A stretch of 64,000 bases of DNA, taken from contig NZ_JAINZT010000005.1 in the NCBI RefSeq assembly GCF_020166515.1, positions 558,001-622,000 on the forward strand, written 5' to 3'. How positions within the stretch are numbered: the first letter of the stretch is position 1; every line of letters starts with the position of its first letter. The notes below the pieces were generated by a model. The model saw nothing but the letters and a program-made list of their open reading frames with translations. It was not told the origin of the DNA and searched no databases. This stretch comes from Robertkochia flava (GTDB taxonomy: Bacteria; Bacteroidota; Bacteroidia; Flavobacteriales; Flavobacteriaceae). Both the position numbers and the translations under genes were made by a program. Shown here piece after piece: positions 19,429 to 28,165 of the stretch.

Positions 19429-20465
19429 AAGAGCGCATAGATTTTTAAAGCAGGTCTGTAGACGGATCTGAATACTTTCATGAAGGGATACATGACTTTT
19501 TCATTATTGAAAATCAAAGTAAGGATGGAATACCCTGCTCCCTGGTAATCTTCCCCTACGAATTGGTCCAAAGGATAGGCCTTGATGTTTTTAAAACCAT
19601 TTAATTTGGGGCTGATGGTGTTAATAGGGAGGTTCGATTTCATTAAACGTACTAACATGAAGAAGACCAGGGATTGTTGTTTCGTTTTAATCCGTTTTCG
19701 ACAGGCTATACTGGTTGCATTATCTTCAGGAATACTATTTATCAAATCATTAAATACATAGGTAGCATCTTCTATATCTTTAATCAGTTTATTGTAGTGT
19801 GAAGGCTCTTTTCTGGTCATGGCAGAATTGGGCATAATCACATGCCTGTATACATCCAGGTTGGTTTTAACAAGTTTTTCGACCTGTAGAAAAAGGGTAG
19901 GGGTTAGAATTACATCCTCCATCCACTTTCCTTCAATGAACCTAATTCCCTTGCTTAGAATAAAATCTTTTCGAATCAGGTACCACCAAACCTCATTATG
20001 ATATTTATGAGTAGCGATATATTCCGGTCCGGAGAAAATTTGGTAATCTTTGAGCGACAGTTGGTATGGATTAAGGGGGATCACATCATTTCCTTCCTTC
20101 GTTTTCTTGTGTTCAAAGCACAAAATTTCGGGATGTAAAGTATCGGTCAATGCAATCAAATGTCTGTAGCAATCTTCGGTGACATAATCATCAGGATCTA
20201 CAAAATGTAAATAGTCGCCTTCGGCCGCATCCATTCCTGTATTTCTGGCAGCTCCCGCCCCTCCATTTTTTCTATCTATGACCTTTACATTCGGGTAACG
20301 ACTCTCGTAACTCCTGGCGACCTCTAGTGTATTGTCTTTTGACTCGTCATTCACGATGATAATTTCATATTCCCGAGAGTCTAACTGCTGGTTCAACAGA
20401 CTATCTAAACAACGACCTAAAAGCTTTTCCTGATTGTAAGTAGGGAGGATGATACTCAGTTTCAT
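19425..20465 (-). CDS. Family 2 glycosyltransferase
   Basis: 346 residues with the GT-A nucleotide-sugar fold at the N-terminus: LSIILPTYNQEKLLGRC, the EIIIVNDESKDNT motif, NGGAGAARNTGMDAAEGDY and the metal-binding HFVDPDDYV (DXD-like) near residue 91. The C-terminal 120 residues are helical, with no clear membrane segment, so the protein is probably cytoplasmic or peripheral. It transfers one sugar to the lipid-linked repeat unit. It lies 6 bases after the PglC-like gene and overlaps the ATP-grasp gene by 4 bases. Donor and acceptor cannot be read from sequence. Confidence 0.9.
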   Translation of the reverse strand: MKLSIILPTYNQEKLLGRCLDSLLNQQLDSREYEIIIVNDESKDNTLEVARSYESRYPNVKVIDRKNGGAGAARNTGMDAAEGDYLHFVDPDDYVTEDCYRHLIALTDTLHPEILCFEHKKTKEGNDVIPLNPYQLSLKDYQIFSGPEYIATHKYHNEVWWYLIRKDFILSKGIRFIEGKWMEDVILTPTLFLQVEKLVKTNLDVYRHVIMPNSAMTRKEPSHYNKLIKDIEDATYVFNDLINSIPEDNATSIACRKRIKTKQQSLVFFMLVRLMKSNLPINTISPKLNGFKNIKAYPLDQFVGEDYQGAGYSILTLIFNNEKVMYPFMKVFRSVYRPALKIYALL

Positions 20466-20471
20466 AATACT

Positions 20472-21089
20472 TTAAGTTTTACTGCCTGTAAATTTTTCCA
20501 TTGTGGCGTGAGTTGCTGAGGACACGTCTGAATTATTAAAAATTTTCAGGAACGTTTTAAACAGAATTTGAAGATCCAATAGAAAAGAGATATGGTCTAC
20601 ATACCAGATATCGAGATCTAGTTTAGTATCCCAGTCTATTGCATTTCTGCCGTTAACCTGCGCCCATCCTGTAATTCCTGGTTTAACTTCATGTCGCCTT
20701 TTGTGGAGACTATTATAAAGAGGAAGATACTCTGGTAATAGAGGCCTGGGTCCAACAAAGCTCATTTCTCCCTTTATTACATTGAAGAGTTGTGGTAACT
20801 CATCTAAAGAATATTTTCTTAAAAAGGCACCTAGAGCAGTAATCCTCTCATTATCATCCAACAACTGGTTATTAGGCCCCCTTAAATTAGTCATGGTTCT
20901 GAATTTCATAATCTTAAATAGTTTTTCATTTTTACCTGGACGGACCTGGGTGAATAAAACGGGTTCTGTTGAGGTAAGTTTCAGAACCAAGAAAATAATT
21001 ATCATAACCGGACTCAACACCAGAAGGGTGACTGAGGCCACAATGAGATCCAGGGTAACTTTTAAAAAATTAGTGTACATGAAGAACAA
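20472..21089 (-). CDS. Initiating sugar-1-phosphate transferase (PglC/WcaJ C-terminal type)
   Basis: 205 residues, the short monotopic form without the extra N-terminal membrane domain. It has one hydrophobic segment (about residues 8-32), then VLFTQVRPGKN, KFRTM, SLDELPQLFNVIKGEMSFVG near 94, the conserved PRPLLPEY and the KPGITGWAQVNGRN stretch near 137. The D-E of SLDELPQ is the catalytic dyad of this family. It moves a phospho-sugar from a UDP-sugar onto undecaprenyl phosphate and thus starts repeat-unit synthesis. With the dehydratase and aminotransferase of the plus arm, a 4-amino-4,6-dideoxy sugar is a reasonable first sugar. The ATG at 21080 is an alternative start. Confidence 0.93.
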   Translation of the reverse strand: MFFMYTNFLKVTLDLIVASVTLLVLSPVMIIIFLVLKLTSTEPVLFTQVRPGKNEKLFKIMKFRTMTNLRGPNNQLLDDNERITALGAFLRKYSLDELPQLFNVIKGEMSFVGPRPLLPEYLPLYNSLHKRRHEVKPGITGWAQVNGRNAIDWDTKLDLDIWYVDHISFLLDLQILFKTFLKIFNNSDVSSATHATMEKFTGSKT

Positions 21090-21214
21090 AGCTTATGTCT
21101 TTTCGAATTCTAATTTACATGGCTTAATTCGTTGACTTTACTAAACTAGATAAATAGCTGAAATATCTGATAATAAGGATTTAATGATTTCGGGATTACT
21201 CTGTGTGGTAAATT

Positions 21215-22441
21215 TCATGTAGGAAATAACTCAATAATATTTAAGTATTTTTCGCTAGCCGTTTCAAGTGAATATCTTCTGGATAGTTTTTTTGCATTAA
21301 GTCTTTGCTCAATCTGCAAAGGAGTATTTCTGGTATAGTGAATAAATGATAACAGGTCTTCTTTCGTGATATTTTTAAGATCATAAGGGAGAACATAGCC
21401 GACATTTGCATTTTTTATTACCTCACTTTGCCATCCTTCATAATTGATTAGTATGGGTTTTCCAGCAGCCAGAGTATCAAAAAATTTATTAGCCGAGTTA
21501 CTCCATAATTCCTTTATAGGTGCAACGAAAGAACTGCCCATTTCAGTGTGAGAATATATGGGGGGTAGATCATTTTTGGAAACGGGATCTAATATGAATA
21601 AATTCTTATCAAAGACTCCCAATCGCTTTGCTCTCTCGATTACGTTGTTTTTTTCTGCTCCATTACCTATGAGAATAAAAGTTATGTTGGGCTCTAAGGG
21701 AAGAAGTAAGAAGGCGAGTTCTACTACATATTCAAGTGCGTTTACTTTTCCGAAGGCGCCGGCGTATACAATTTTAAACTTATTATTCTTTTTAAATTGA
21801 ACAGGGACCCCATTTATTTTTGATTCTGAAACAGTGAATCTATTTATTACGGAAAGATTTTCAATAACAGTAATATTTTTTTCCAATTCAGGATATCTGT
21901 GTACAATAGATTTTTTCATGTCGGTGGAGAGTGCTACAATGTGTTTAGAATTTTTGTAGATAATTCCTTCCAGTAATTCAAGACTTTTGATGACCATACT
22001 GTTTTTGATAGCTCCGATTGCGATAACTGCTTCCGGCCAGACATCCCGGACTTCAAATATAAAGGGGGTTTTTCCAAACCAGGATTTGATTAATGCCGGA
22101 ATTCCTACGGTCAATGGAGTAGAGGTGGCAATGACCAATTCCGCGGGGATATTGAGGATTTTCACTGAACTAAACCAGAGAAAATGAAAGAAAAATTTGA
22201 TTCTTTGGAAAGTAGAGAGTGAGTTATCATATTTTCTGGTTTTAAGCACGTTTAAGGTAATGTTTTCATTTAAAGGAAGTATATTCCATCCGTCATGAAA
22301 ATCACCTTTAATATTACAGGAGGTAGTTAGGAACTCGACCCTATGCCCCTGTTTTACGAAGCTCATGGCTAGATCATAAGATCTCGTATTTCCACTAGTT
22401 TCCGGCAACGTAAAATACTGATGAATATATATGATTTTCAT
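21215..22441 (-). CDS. Family 4 glycosyltransferase (WcaI/WbuB-like)
   Basis: 408 residues from the ATG at 22441. The frame is open 23 codons further, but that would overlap the previous gene and start with a non-conserved leader, while MKIIYIHQYFTLPETSGNTR is a typical GT4 start for this subfamily. The N-terminal half has EVRDVWPEAVIAIGAI near 150, diagnostic of the WbuB/WcaI type. The C-terminal half has FKIVYAGAFGKVNALEYVV and then LIGNGAEKNNV. The last part (ANKFFDTLAAGKPILINY) replaces the common E-x7-E clamp. Extends the repeat unit in the cytoplasm. Confidence 0.9.
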   Translation of the reverse strand: MKIIYIHQYFTLPETSGNTRSYDLAMSFVKQGHRVEFLTTSCNIKGDFHDGWNILPLNENITLNVLKTRKYDNSLSTFQRIKFFFHFLWFSSVKILNIPAELVIATSTPLTVGIPALIKSWFGKTPFIFEVRDVWPEAVIAIGAIKNSMVIKSLELLEGIIYKNSKHIVALSTDMKKSIVHRYPELEKNITVIENLSVINRFTVSESKINGVPVQFKKNNKFKIVYAGAFGKVNALEYVVELAFLLLPLEPNITFILIGNGAEKNNVIERAKRLGVFDKNLFILDPVSKNDLPPIYSHTEMGSSFVAPIKELWSNSANKFFDTLAAGKPILINYEGWQSEVIKNANVGYVLPYDLKNITKEDLLSFIHYTRNTPLQIEQRLNAKKLSRRYSLETASEKYLNIIELFPT

Positions 22442-22475
22442 ATTCGATTGTCTTGTTTTGGATAAAATAATGGCA

Positions 22476-23615
22476 TTATTGATTGATTTCCTGTTTAGTG
22501 TTTGCTTCAAAAAGCGCTTTATATTTTTTAGCTACATTGCTCCAGTAAAATTCATCCATGTCTAACGAGCAAAAGTCATAAGTTGGATAATCTAAAATTA
22601 TTCTTTCCAGGCCTTGAGAAATATTTAATGGTGTTGGTTTGGCTATCCTCACCCCTGGAAAATTATCAATTATACCATCTATTCCTTGATTTGCACAAAG
22701 TAATATGGGCAGCCCCTGACTGAGAGCTTCTAAATAGACCAGACCAAAAGTCTCCCCTTCGGAAGGGAGAGCAAAAATATCATGACATCTGTAAACAGCT
22801 TTCATTTCGCATAAGGATTTAATTTCTCCCCTGTAACAAATTAAACCAGGATATTTATTGATTTCCTGAAGTATCTGGGTCAATTGATCTCCTTTTTTTC
22901 CAACTAAGGTTAAATTAATTTTTAATCCTGATTGGTGTAAAATCTTAACTGCATTGATTAATTCTAAAGGATGTTTTCTATAAACCAGGTTCCCCACAAA
23001 TAATACCTTAATTGGATTATTTAAGGTATTTTCGAAATTTCTATTTTGTAGCCATTGCTCGTCAATACCATTATATATTGCAACGGATTTTTGATCTAAT
23101 TGACTCTTTAAAAATGTATAGAAGGACTTCATTTTTAATTTTATATGTAAGGATTCAGCTATGAATATGATTTTTTTAGCGTTTCTTATAATCTGTAAAC
23201 ATAATGGAAAGAGGTCAAATCTGTACTTCATGAATAAATCAATATCAGTAGCCCTTATAGCTACCACATAAGGTATCCCGTACTCTTGATTTAGTTTGAA
23301 TGCTAGAGCACCATCACTAAAAAGAGTTGTTGCATGAATTATATCATAATCTTTAGGTGAAATTTGTTGAATTAAATGACCGTATAAGAATTCGATTTTA
23401 CTCCTAAAAAATATTCTATGAAATTTATTAATGGGGACCTTGTTAGTCAGAATTTTAAGATCAGGGTTTTTCGATTTCACCTCATTTAATCCCTTGTGCT
23501 CTCTTCTTGAGGCAAAGAAGATGCTTTGCTGAAGGCCTATCCTATGGAGTTGATGATATAAATTTAAGTGAACTTTGCTTCCAAGCAGATCATTACACAA
23601 ATGAAGACAATTCAT
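22476..23615 (-). CDS. Family 4 glycosyltransferase
   Basis: 379 residues with a GT-B fold. Seen are MNCLHLCNDLLGSKVHLNLY at the start, VVAIRATDIDLFMKY near residue 119, VLFVGNLVYRKHPLELI near 209 and the C-terminal nucleotide-sugar clamp ALPSEGETFGLVYLEALSQG near 287. No signal peptide or membrane span. The region is visibly AT-rich like its neighbours, as often seen in exchanged O-antigen or capsule genes. It sits 34 bases upstream of the next GT4 gene and about 150 bases after the polymerase gene. The acceptor sugar is unknown. Confidence 0.9.
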   Translation of the reverse strand: MNCLHLCNDLLGSKVHLNLYHQLHRIGLQQSIFFASRREHKGLNEVKSKNPDLKILTNKVPINKFHRIFFRSKIEFLYGHLIQQISPKDYDIIHATTLFSDGALAFKLNQEYGIPYVVAIRATDIDLFMKYRFDLFPLCLQIIRNAKKIIFIAESLHIKLKMKSFYTFLKSQLDQKSVAIYNGIDEQWLQNRNFENTLNNPIKVLFVGNLVYRKHPLELINAVKILHQSGLKINLTLVGKKGDQLTQILQEINKYPGLICYRGEIKSLCEMKAVYRCHDIFALPSEGETFGLVYLEALSQGLPILLCANQGIDGIIDNFPGVRIAKPTPLNISQGLERIILDYPTYDFCSLDMDEFYWSNVAKKYKALFEANTKQEINQ

Positions 23616-23768
23616 ACATGGGTAATTTTATTTTAAACATAATAAAAAAAGACTGTCATAATATATATGTAGCTGACAATTAGATGAATGGGTCGTTTTG
23701 GACTTCGTGGGGAAGTCACAATATAATGGTCTAAATGTATAGAATGAGGAGTTACCGGATATTCAATA

Positions 23769-24923
23769 TTAACTCCAGGAATATTTTTTATCCAATAATA
23801 CCAGGGAAGCCAGGCTAAAATATATCCATAGGTCACTTAGGGAGCCTGATTTCATGGCGTTTAAAAGGGCAAATAGGTAAAGCAGGGAAAAAATGCTTGT
23901 TTTTAACCTTAGAGAATAAAGGACTCGGAGTTTAATCATTATAAATAATACCAGTCCTAATAGACCTAATTCATAAAAAGTTTCCAAGAATATATTGTGA
24001 GGATATGCTCTGACGTCTTTATCATAGAAGGTGATTCCAAAGCTGCCAATTCCATAACCAAAGATCATTTTCAGGGTATTTACATGATTGGAAAAAGGTG
24101 TAAAAGCCGCAAACTCCATCATTTCCAAGCGATATGCTGAAGATACATCCCCACCTTCAGCCAAACTAGAAAATCGTCTAATGGAAGTGGAAAAGAAATT
24201 TATAATCTTTTGGTTAAAGATTAAAATTGCTCCAATTAACCCGGTAAAACTCAAAAAATAACTGTTCCATGAAATTTCACTTTTTTTGCTATACCTAACA
24301 AACATATCAACAACTAACAAGGCAATGGTGAAAATAAGAGCACCTCTCGCTGCACTGGCGATTAATAAAAAAAAAGATAAAAATTGCAGCCAAAGTATTT
24401 TCTTTTGATGATATAAAATCAAGAACAATAGACCAAGATTAAATCCAATGGAGAGATAATTACTTCTTAAATCCATAAATGCTGTTACCGAATCGCTTCC
24501 GCTTGACCAAAGAATTGAAGTCATACTCACAAAGAATATACTCGTTGGAATGAGTACAACCAAATAGGTCATAACAATGGACTTTAATTGAACCTCTTTA
24601 ACAAAAACCGGATACAGGAAGTAAATAATGTTGGCAAAGAAGGCAACCATTTTTTCGTATTTATAGCCGTAGGAAGGGGAATAGCTTAGACTGACGGCCA
24701 TGATGGAATAAAATAAAAAGAGTAGAATTAAACCTTGAATAAAATCCTTATTTGGTGAGAAATTTCTATAATGCAAGGCCATATCTAACAGGGCTAATAA
24801 CATCATAATAAGGGTTAGATCAATGCTGCCAATGTAATTTAATAGAAAGGGTTTTACAGCACCTGATAACCAAAGTAATGCAAGTAGAACACTTTGATAT
24901 CTGTATATTTTATCACTACTCAT
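23769..24923 (-). CDS. O-antigen ligase/polymerase-family membrane protein (Wzy-like)
   Basis: 384 residues, nearly all hydrophobic, with about ten to eleven membrane helices and one larger outside loop around residues 265-320. That loop holds MIFGYGIGSFGITFYDKDVR and AYPHNIFLETFYELGLLG, the signature block of the Wzy_C/WaaL family (a conserved His/Asn in PHN). It probably polymerises the flipped repeat units at the outer face of the inner membrane. Its ATG overlaps the flippase stop by 4 bases. Polymerase rather than ligase is chosen because of the locus context; sequence alone does not decide. Confidence 0.85.
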   Translation of the reverse strand: MSSDKIYRYQSVLLALLWLSGAVKPFLLNYIGSIDLTLIMMLLALLDMALHYRNFSPNKDFIQGLILLFLFYSIMAVSLSYSPSYGYKYEKMVAFFANIIYFLYPVFVKEVQLKSIVMTYLVVLIPTSIFFVSMTSILWSSGSDSVTAFMDLRSNYLSIGFNLGLLFLILYHQKKILWLQFLSFFLLIASAARGALIFTIALLVVDMFVRYSKKSEISWNSYFLSFTGLIGAILIFNQKIINFFSTSIRRFSSLAEGGDVSSAYRLEMMEFAAFTPFSNHVNTLKMIFGYGIGSFGITFYDKDVRAYPHNIFLETFYELGLLGLVLFIMIKLRVLYSLRLKTSIFSLLYLFALLNAMKSGSLSDLWIYFSLASLVLLDKKYSWS

Positions 24924-26215
24924 GACTTAGGGTAGTATTTCGGCAGCCTCTCAATTTCCAGTATAATGATAATTAAATAAGAAATATATGAAATAGCTGT
25001 CCCAACAATATAATATAATATAAAGGTAAAGAACTCTACCTTTTTAATGTCCGCAGCATAGAATAGAATAGCCATAAGAAAAATGAACCTACCCATATGC
25101 CATAAGGAATTTGTTTTAACCCTATTTATTGCCAAGAGGATGACGCCTAACGGACTGATTATTACCTTAAACAAAAAGATAAAAGATAGCATACTTGCTA
25201 AAACTCCCGTAGTTTGCCAATTGGATCCAAAAATTAAGGGAAATAGCCTTTTACTTCCAAAAAGGAGGATAAGAAAGATAGGGACCCCAATTATGGTAAG
25301 CAATAATAAGGTGTTGTAAAATACTAAACGGGTCTTTTGAAAGTTTTTTTGATTAAAATTCTCTACTACTTTTTGAAAAAAAATGTCACTTATACTTTGA
25401 GAGATTAAAGCTACTGGTGCGAGAACGACCATATTTGCAAGACTGAAGAATCCTAACTCACTCTTCGAATAATAAATTCCAAGGAAAATTATCAAAATCT
25501 GCAGGCTTAAGACATTGATAAAGGTAGAAGGCATATTAAATAACGGGAAATCCCGGTATTTTTTAATGAGGTTAATAGCTTTTTTCCAGTCAGGTTTAAT
25601 TAAGATATTTCGACTGCAAAGAAACATGTATATCAGGGCAATGACTAACCCTCCAATCTTTCCTAATGCCAAACCCCATATATTACTATTGGCCAAGGCA
25701 AATGCCAGCAAGGCTAATAGAATGTAAGAAACAGATTCTATAATTTTTGCATGAGCTTTTCTCGTAAATCGTTTAACACGAATCTGCCAAGAAAAGAGCA
25801 GATTAACAAATGAAAAACTTAAAACGTAAAGAGGAACATAATAAGCAACATTATCTATTTTAAAATTTGTAATAAAAAATTGAGGAAATAAATAAATTGA
25901 AAGAAGAAGAATAATTGATATTACGAATGATGTTGAAAGACCAGTAATAAGGAGTTGTTTGGAATTTTCGTCATCTTTTTCAATAATAATTGGAGAGTTT
26001 AGGTTTAAGCAGGAAAAAACTAAAACAAGACTGCCCAAAGTCATCATTCCAGTTACTTCAGCTAATGCATACTCATCGTACATGCGGGTTAATATTGGAC
26101 TGAAAATAACGGGGATTAATTGCCCCAGAGACATCCACCCTGCTTGCCCCAAAATATCTTTCAAATAACTACTCGAACGGTATTTTCCTAAAATGTTTAC
26201 AAGCCTTGATATCAT
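24920..26215 (-). CDS. Polysaccharide flippase (Wzx, MOP/MATE-like)
   Basis: 431 residues with about twelve predicted membrane helices. The N-terminal block ILGQAGWMSLGQLIPVIFSPI and TRMYDEYALAEVTGMM is typical of the polysaccharide-synthase/MOP exporter family (the LTR-x-Y motif after helix 1). It flips lipid-linked repeat units across the inner membrane. Directly coupled to the Wzy-like gene (ATGA overlap). The preceding lipoprotein gene ends in a strong terminator at 26315-26346, so this gene is probably the first of its transcript, although I found no good promoter element in the 100 bases before it. Confidence 0.92.
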   Translation of the reverse strand: MISRLVNILGKYRSSSYLKDILGQAGWMSLGQLIPVIFSPILTRMYDEYALAEVTGMMTLGSLVLVFSCLNLNSPIIIEKDDENSKQLLITGLSTSFVISIILLLSIYLFPQFFITNFKIDNVAYYVPLYVLSFSFVNLLFSWQIRVKRFTRKAHAKIIESVSYILLALLAFALANSNIWGLALGKIGGLVIALIYMFLCSRNILIKPDWKKAINLIKKYRDFPLFNMPSTFINVLSLQILIIFLGIYYSKSELGFFSLANMVVLAPVALISQSISDIFFQKVVENFNQKNFQKTRLVFYNTLLLLTIIGVPIFLILLFGSKRLFPLIFGSNWQTTGVLASMLSFIFLFKVIISPLGVILLAINRVKTNSLWHMGRFIFLMAILFYAADIKKVEFFTFILYYIVGTAISYISYLIIIILEIERLPKYYPKS

Positions 26216-26314
26216 TTACATTAGATAGTAAGGGATTAAAAGTCGTACAAGTATGTGAGTAAGGATAATAATTTGTATGAATGAGGAGTAATTATCGATA
26301 AACCACGAGTTTAG

Positions 26315-26346
26315 TTAAAAAAAAACAGGCGGAAAATCCGCCTGTT
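26315..26346 (-). terminator. Rho-independent terminator after the lipoprotein gene
   Basis: Perfect 10-bp stem AACAGGCGGA / TCCGCCTGTT (26324-26333 with 26337-26346) and a 3-base loop. On the minus strand it is followed by a run of about nine U. It separates the lipoprotein gene from the wzx-to-HAD part of the arm. Confidence 0.88.
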
Positions 26347-26370
26347 TCTTCAATTGTAATATGTTTTTGT

Positions 26371-27801
26371 TTATTGCTCAGGATAAACTCCCTTTCCATC
26401 CTCCAGGATTTTAGCATTTAATGCTGCGATACCTAGTGCTTCAGATCCATAAGATCTTAGGTTGTCATAAGAGTTATAATTGTTCTTGATTTTATCCTGA
26501 ATCTTTTGACTAAATCTCCCTAAAGTTAACCATTCATGAAGTCTCCAAGGAATCTCGTATCCACCTGAACCATCTACATTTTTCGTGAAATTACTCCCAT
26601 AGGAATCTTTCCAGATTACTTCGTCAAGCGTTACGATTAAACCATCGATATCATTTTTGGTCCAATAGGCATTTTGCTCGTAGGCCAATACCCAAAAGCT
26701 TATCACTGCTCCTGCATGGGGGGTGTCCTGAATCCCATTAGGCAAAGTTGCTCCCCAAACAGATGCCCAAATAATAGCATTAGGATTGTTTGGATGCGGC
26801 TGCAATTGTCCACGAAGGTTGGATGGAAAATTATGCATATCGCCATGAGATATATTATCGAAGACAGTCTTATACTTAGGATCTCCGGTAATTGTATACA
26901 ATTCCAGACCTAACCTGGCCCAATGAGATGCCATGTGGGTTCTACTTCTATAAATATGATTATCACCTCTTGTAGTCCATTTATCCCATATGTGTTTTAT
27001 AGAAAACTCTAGTAGTTTTTCATACTGAGCCTGATAATCTTTGGTACTCCTCAGGTTTGGAGATTGGTGTAAAATTCTGACAATAGTAATTACATGTCTC
27101 CAGTAATAGCTATCATAAAGGGGATATTCCTTTCCGTCGGAAGTCGGCCATCCTTTATATCCGCCTCCCACGTCTACTGCATCATTAAGTGTATTATTGA
27201 TTAGGACAAGAGCCTCATCCAGATACTCGGTGTCTCCGGTAGCCTGCCACATAGAACTTAGACCATCGATATACCATGAGAGATAGTAATAATCAGCATT
27301 GAGATTTTTACTCTTAGATCTGGTATGTGCGTCCAGGCTATCAAGATGATTTTCAGGATTTGTCCATTCATGATCAAATCGATCTTTCCAATATTGAACT
27401 TCAGCCGAAAGTTCCTGTCCTAGTTCCGGATCAGTTTCAGGTTGTGTATCAGGAGAAGTTTGATCAATGGCCTCCTCATCTGTCCAGGCGTCATCCTCGA
27501 TAATCTCTACATTGGTGGCATCATCCGGCGGAGTAATAGGATCTGGAGCAGGTTCCTTTATATGTCCAACTTTCTTGCCGTTTTCGAATGTTTTTTTATC
27601 TCCGTTTTTATTGTAGACAACGGCGAATTTATCGTTATCTTTTTCGTAATAAATGGTTGCTTCGGCATACACCTCTGTTACCTCTTCTTCGTCATTTATA
27701 TTCTCGTCGATGAATTCGTCCTGGTCTGCTGCACAGGCGAAAAAAAGTTGTGAAATAAGCACAATAATCATCATAGGCCGAAGTTTATTCAGTCTTTCCA
27801 T
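26371..27801 (-). CDS. Surface lipoprotein with predicted alpha/alpha-toroid domain
   Basis: 476 residues. A lipoprotein signal ends at LFFAC (Cys23 or so); the following acidic AADQDEF resembles the lipoprotein export signal that sends Bacteroidota lipoproteins to the cell surface. Residues about 40-75 repeat short strands ending GHIKEP (a common Bacteroidota repeat-like tail), then a Pro/Asp/Glu-rich linker to about 145. Residues about 150-476 are helical with W, Y and H-rich turns (YLSWYIDGLSSMWQATGD, YWRHVITIVRILH, RTHMASHWARLGLELY), the pattern of (alpha/alpha)n toroid glycoside hydrolases, lyases or epimerases. I cannot name the family. Location inside the polysaccharide locus suggests it trims or modifies the polymer. 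Confidence 0.75.
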   Translation of the reverse strand: MERLNKLRPMMIIVLISQLFFACAADQDEFIDENINDEEEVTEVYAEATIYYEKDNDKFAVVYNKNGDKKTFENGKKVGHIKEPAPDPITPPDDATNVEIIEDDAWTDEEAIDQTSPDTQPETDPELGQELSAEVQYWKDRFDHEWTNPENHLDSLDAHTRSKSKNLNADYYYLSWYIDGLSSMWQATGDTEYLDEALVLINNTLNDAVDVGGGYKGWPTSDGKEYPLYDSYYWRHVITIVRILHQSPNLRSTKDYQAQYEKLLEFSIKHIWDKWTTRGDNHIYRSRTHMASHWARLGLELYTITGDPKYKTVFDNISHGDMHNFPSNLRGQLQPHPNNPNAIIWASVWGATLPNGIQDTPHAGAVISFWVLAYEQNAYWTKNDIDGLIVTLDEVIWKDSYGSNFTKNVDGSGGYEIPWRLHEWLTLGRFSQKIQDKIKNNYNSYDNLRSYGSEALGIAALNAKILEDGKGVYPEQ

Positions 27802-27879
27802 GGTAAAATTGGGATTTAAGATTTGGTTTTGCTAAACTATTTAAATTCAGTCAAGTAACAATGAAGTGTAAGTTTTATT

Positions 27880-27977
27880 CGATGAAATACATTGTTTAAC
27901 ATTTCATGTCGATTATACGCAGCATTGTCAGATGAACGTCTGTATTTATACGATGAAATGCATAGTACAGACGTTCA
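27880..27977. repeat. Hairpin and direct-repeat cluster upstream of the lipoprotein gene
   Basis: A perfect 12-base inverted repeat TGAACGTCTGTA / TACAGACGTTCA (27933-27944 and 27966-27977) encloses a 21-base loop. The loop contains CGATGAAATGCAT (27951-27963), a near copy (12 of 13) of CGATGAAATACAT at 27880-27892. An ATTTCATG at 27901 can pair with the first copy. A -7-like element on the minus strand (TATTTTTG, 28003-28010) would place this in an untranslated leader. Confidence 0.6.
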
Positions 27978-28116
27978 ACTACCTTATTTTAACAGATATT
28001 AACAAAAATACCAATGATTTAGCTGTTTAATCTGACAACCTAAAGATTATAAACTTTGTAAATCACGTAGGCGAGTATGCGTTCATATTGGAGATCGAAC
28101 AGGAACCTTATAGGCA

Positions 28117-28147
28117 TAAAAAAAGCCCGAATAATTTCGGGCTTTTA
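28117..28147 (-). terminator. Rho-independent terminator after ugd
   Basis: Perfect 10-bp stem AAAAGCCCGA / TCGGGCTTTT (28121-28130 with 28137-28146), loop ATAATT, followed on the minus strand by a U-rich run. The symmetric A/T flanks mean it could work in both directions. Confidence 0.87.
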
Positions 28148-28165
28148 CGATATGGTGGAGGAAGA

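Noticed and set aside
23633-23836. Minus-strand frame of 67 codons overlapping the end of the Wzy-like gene
   Set aside because: Overlaps the real polymerase in another frame and has a random-looking sequence.
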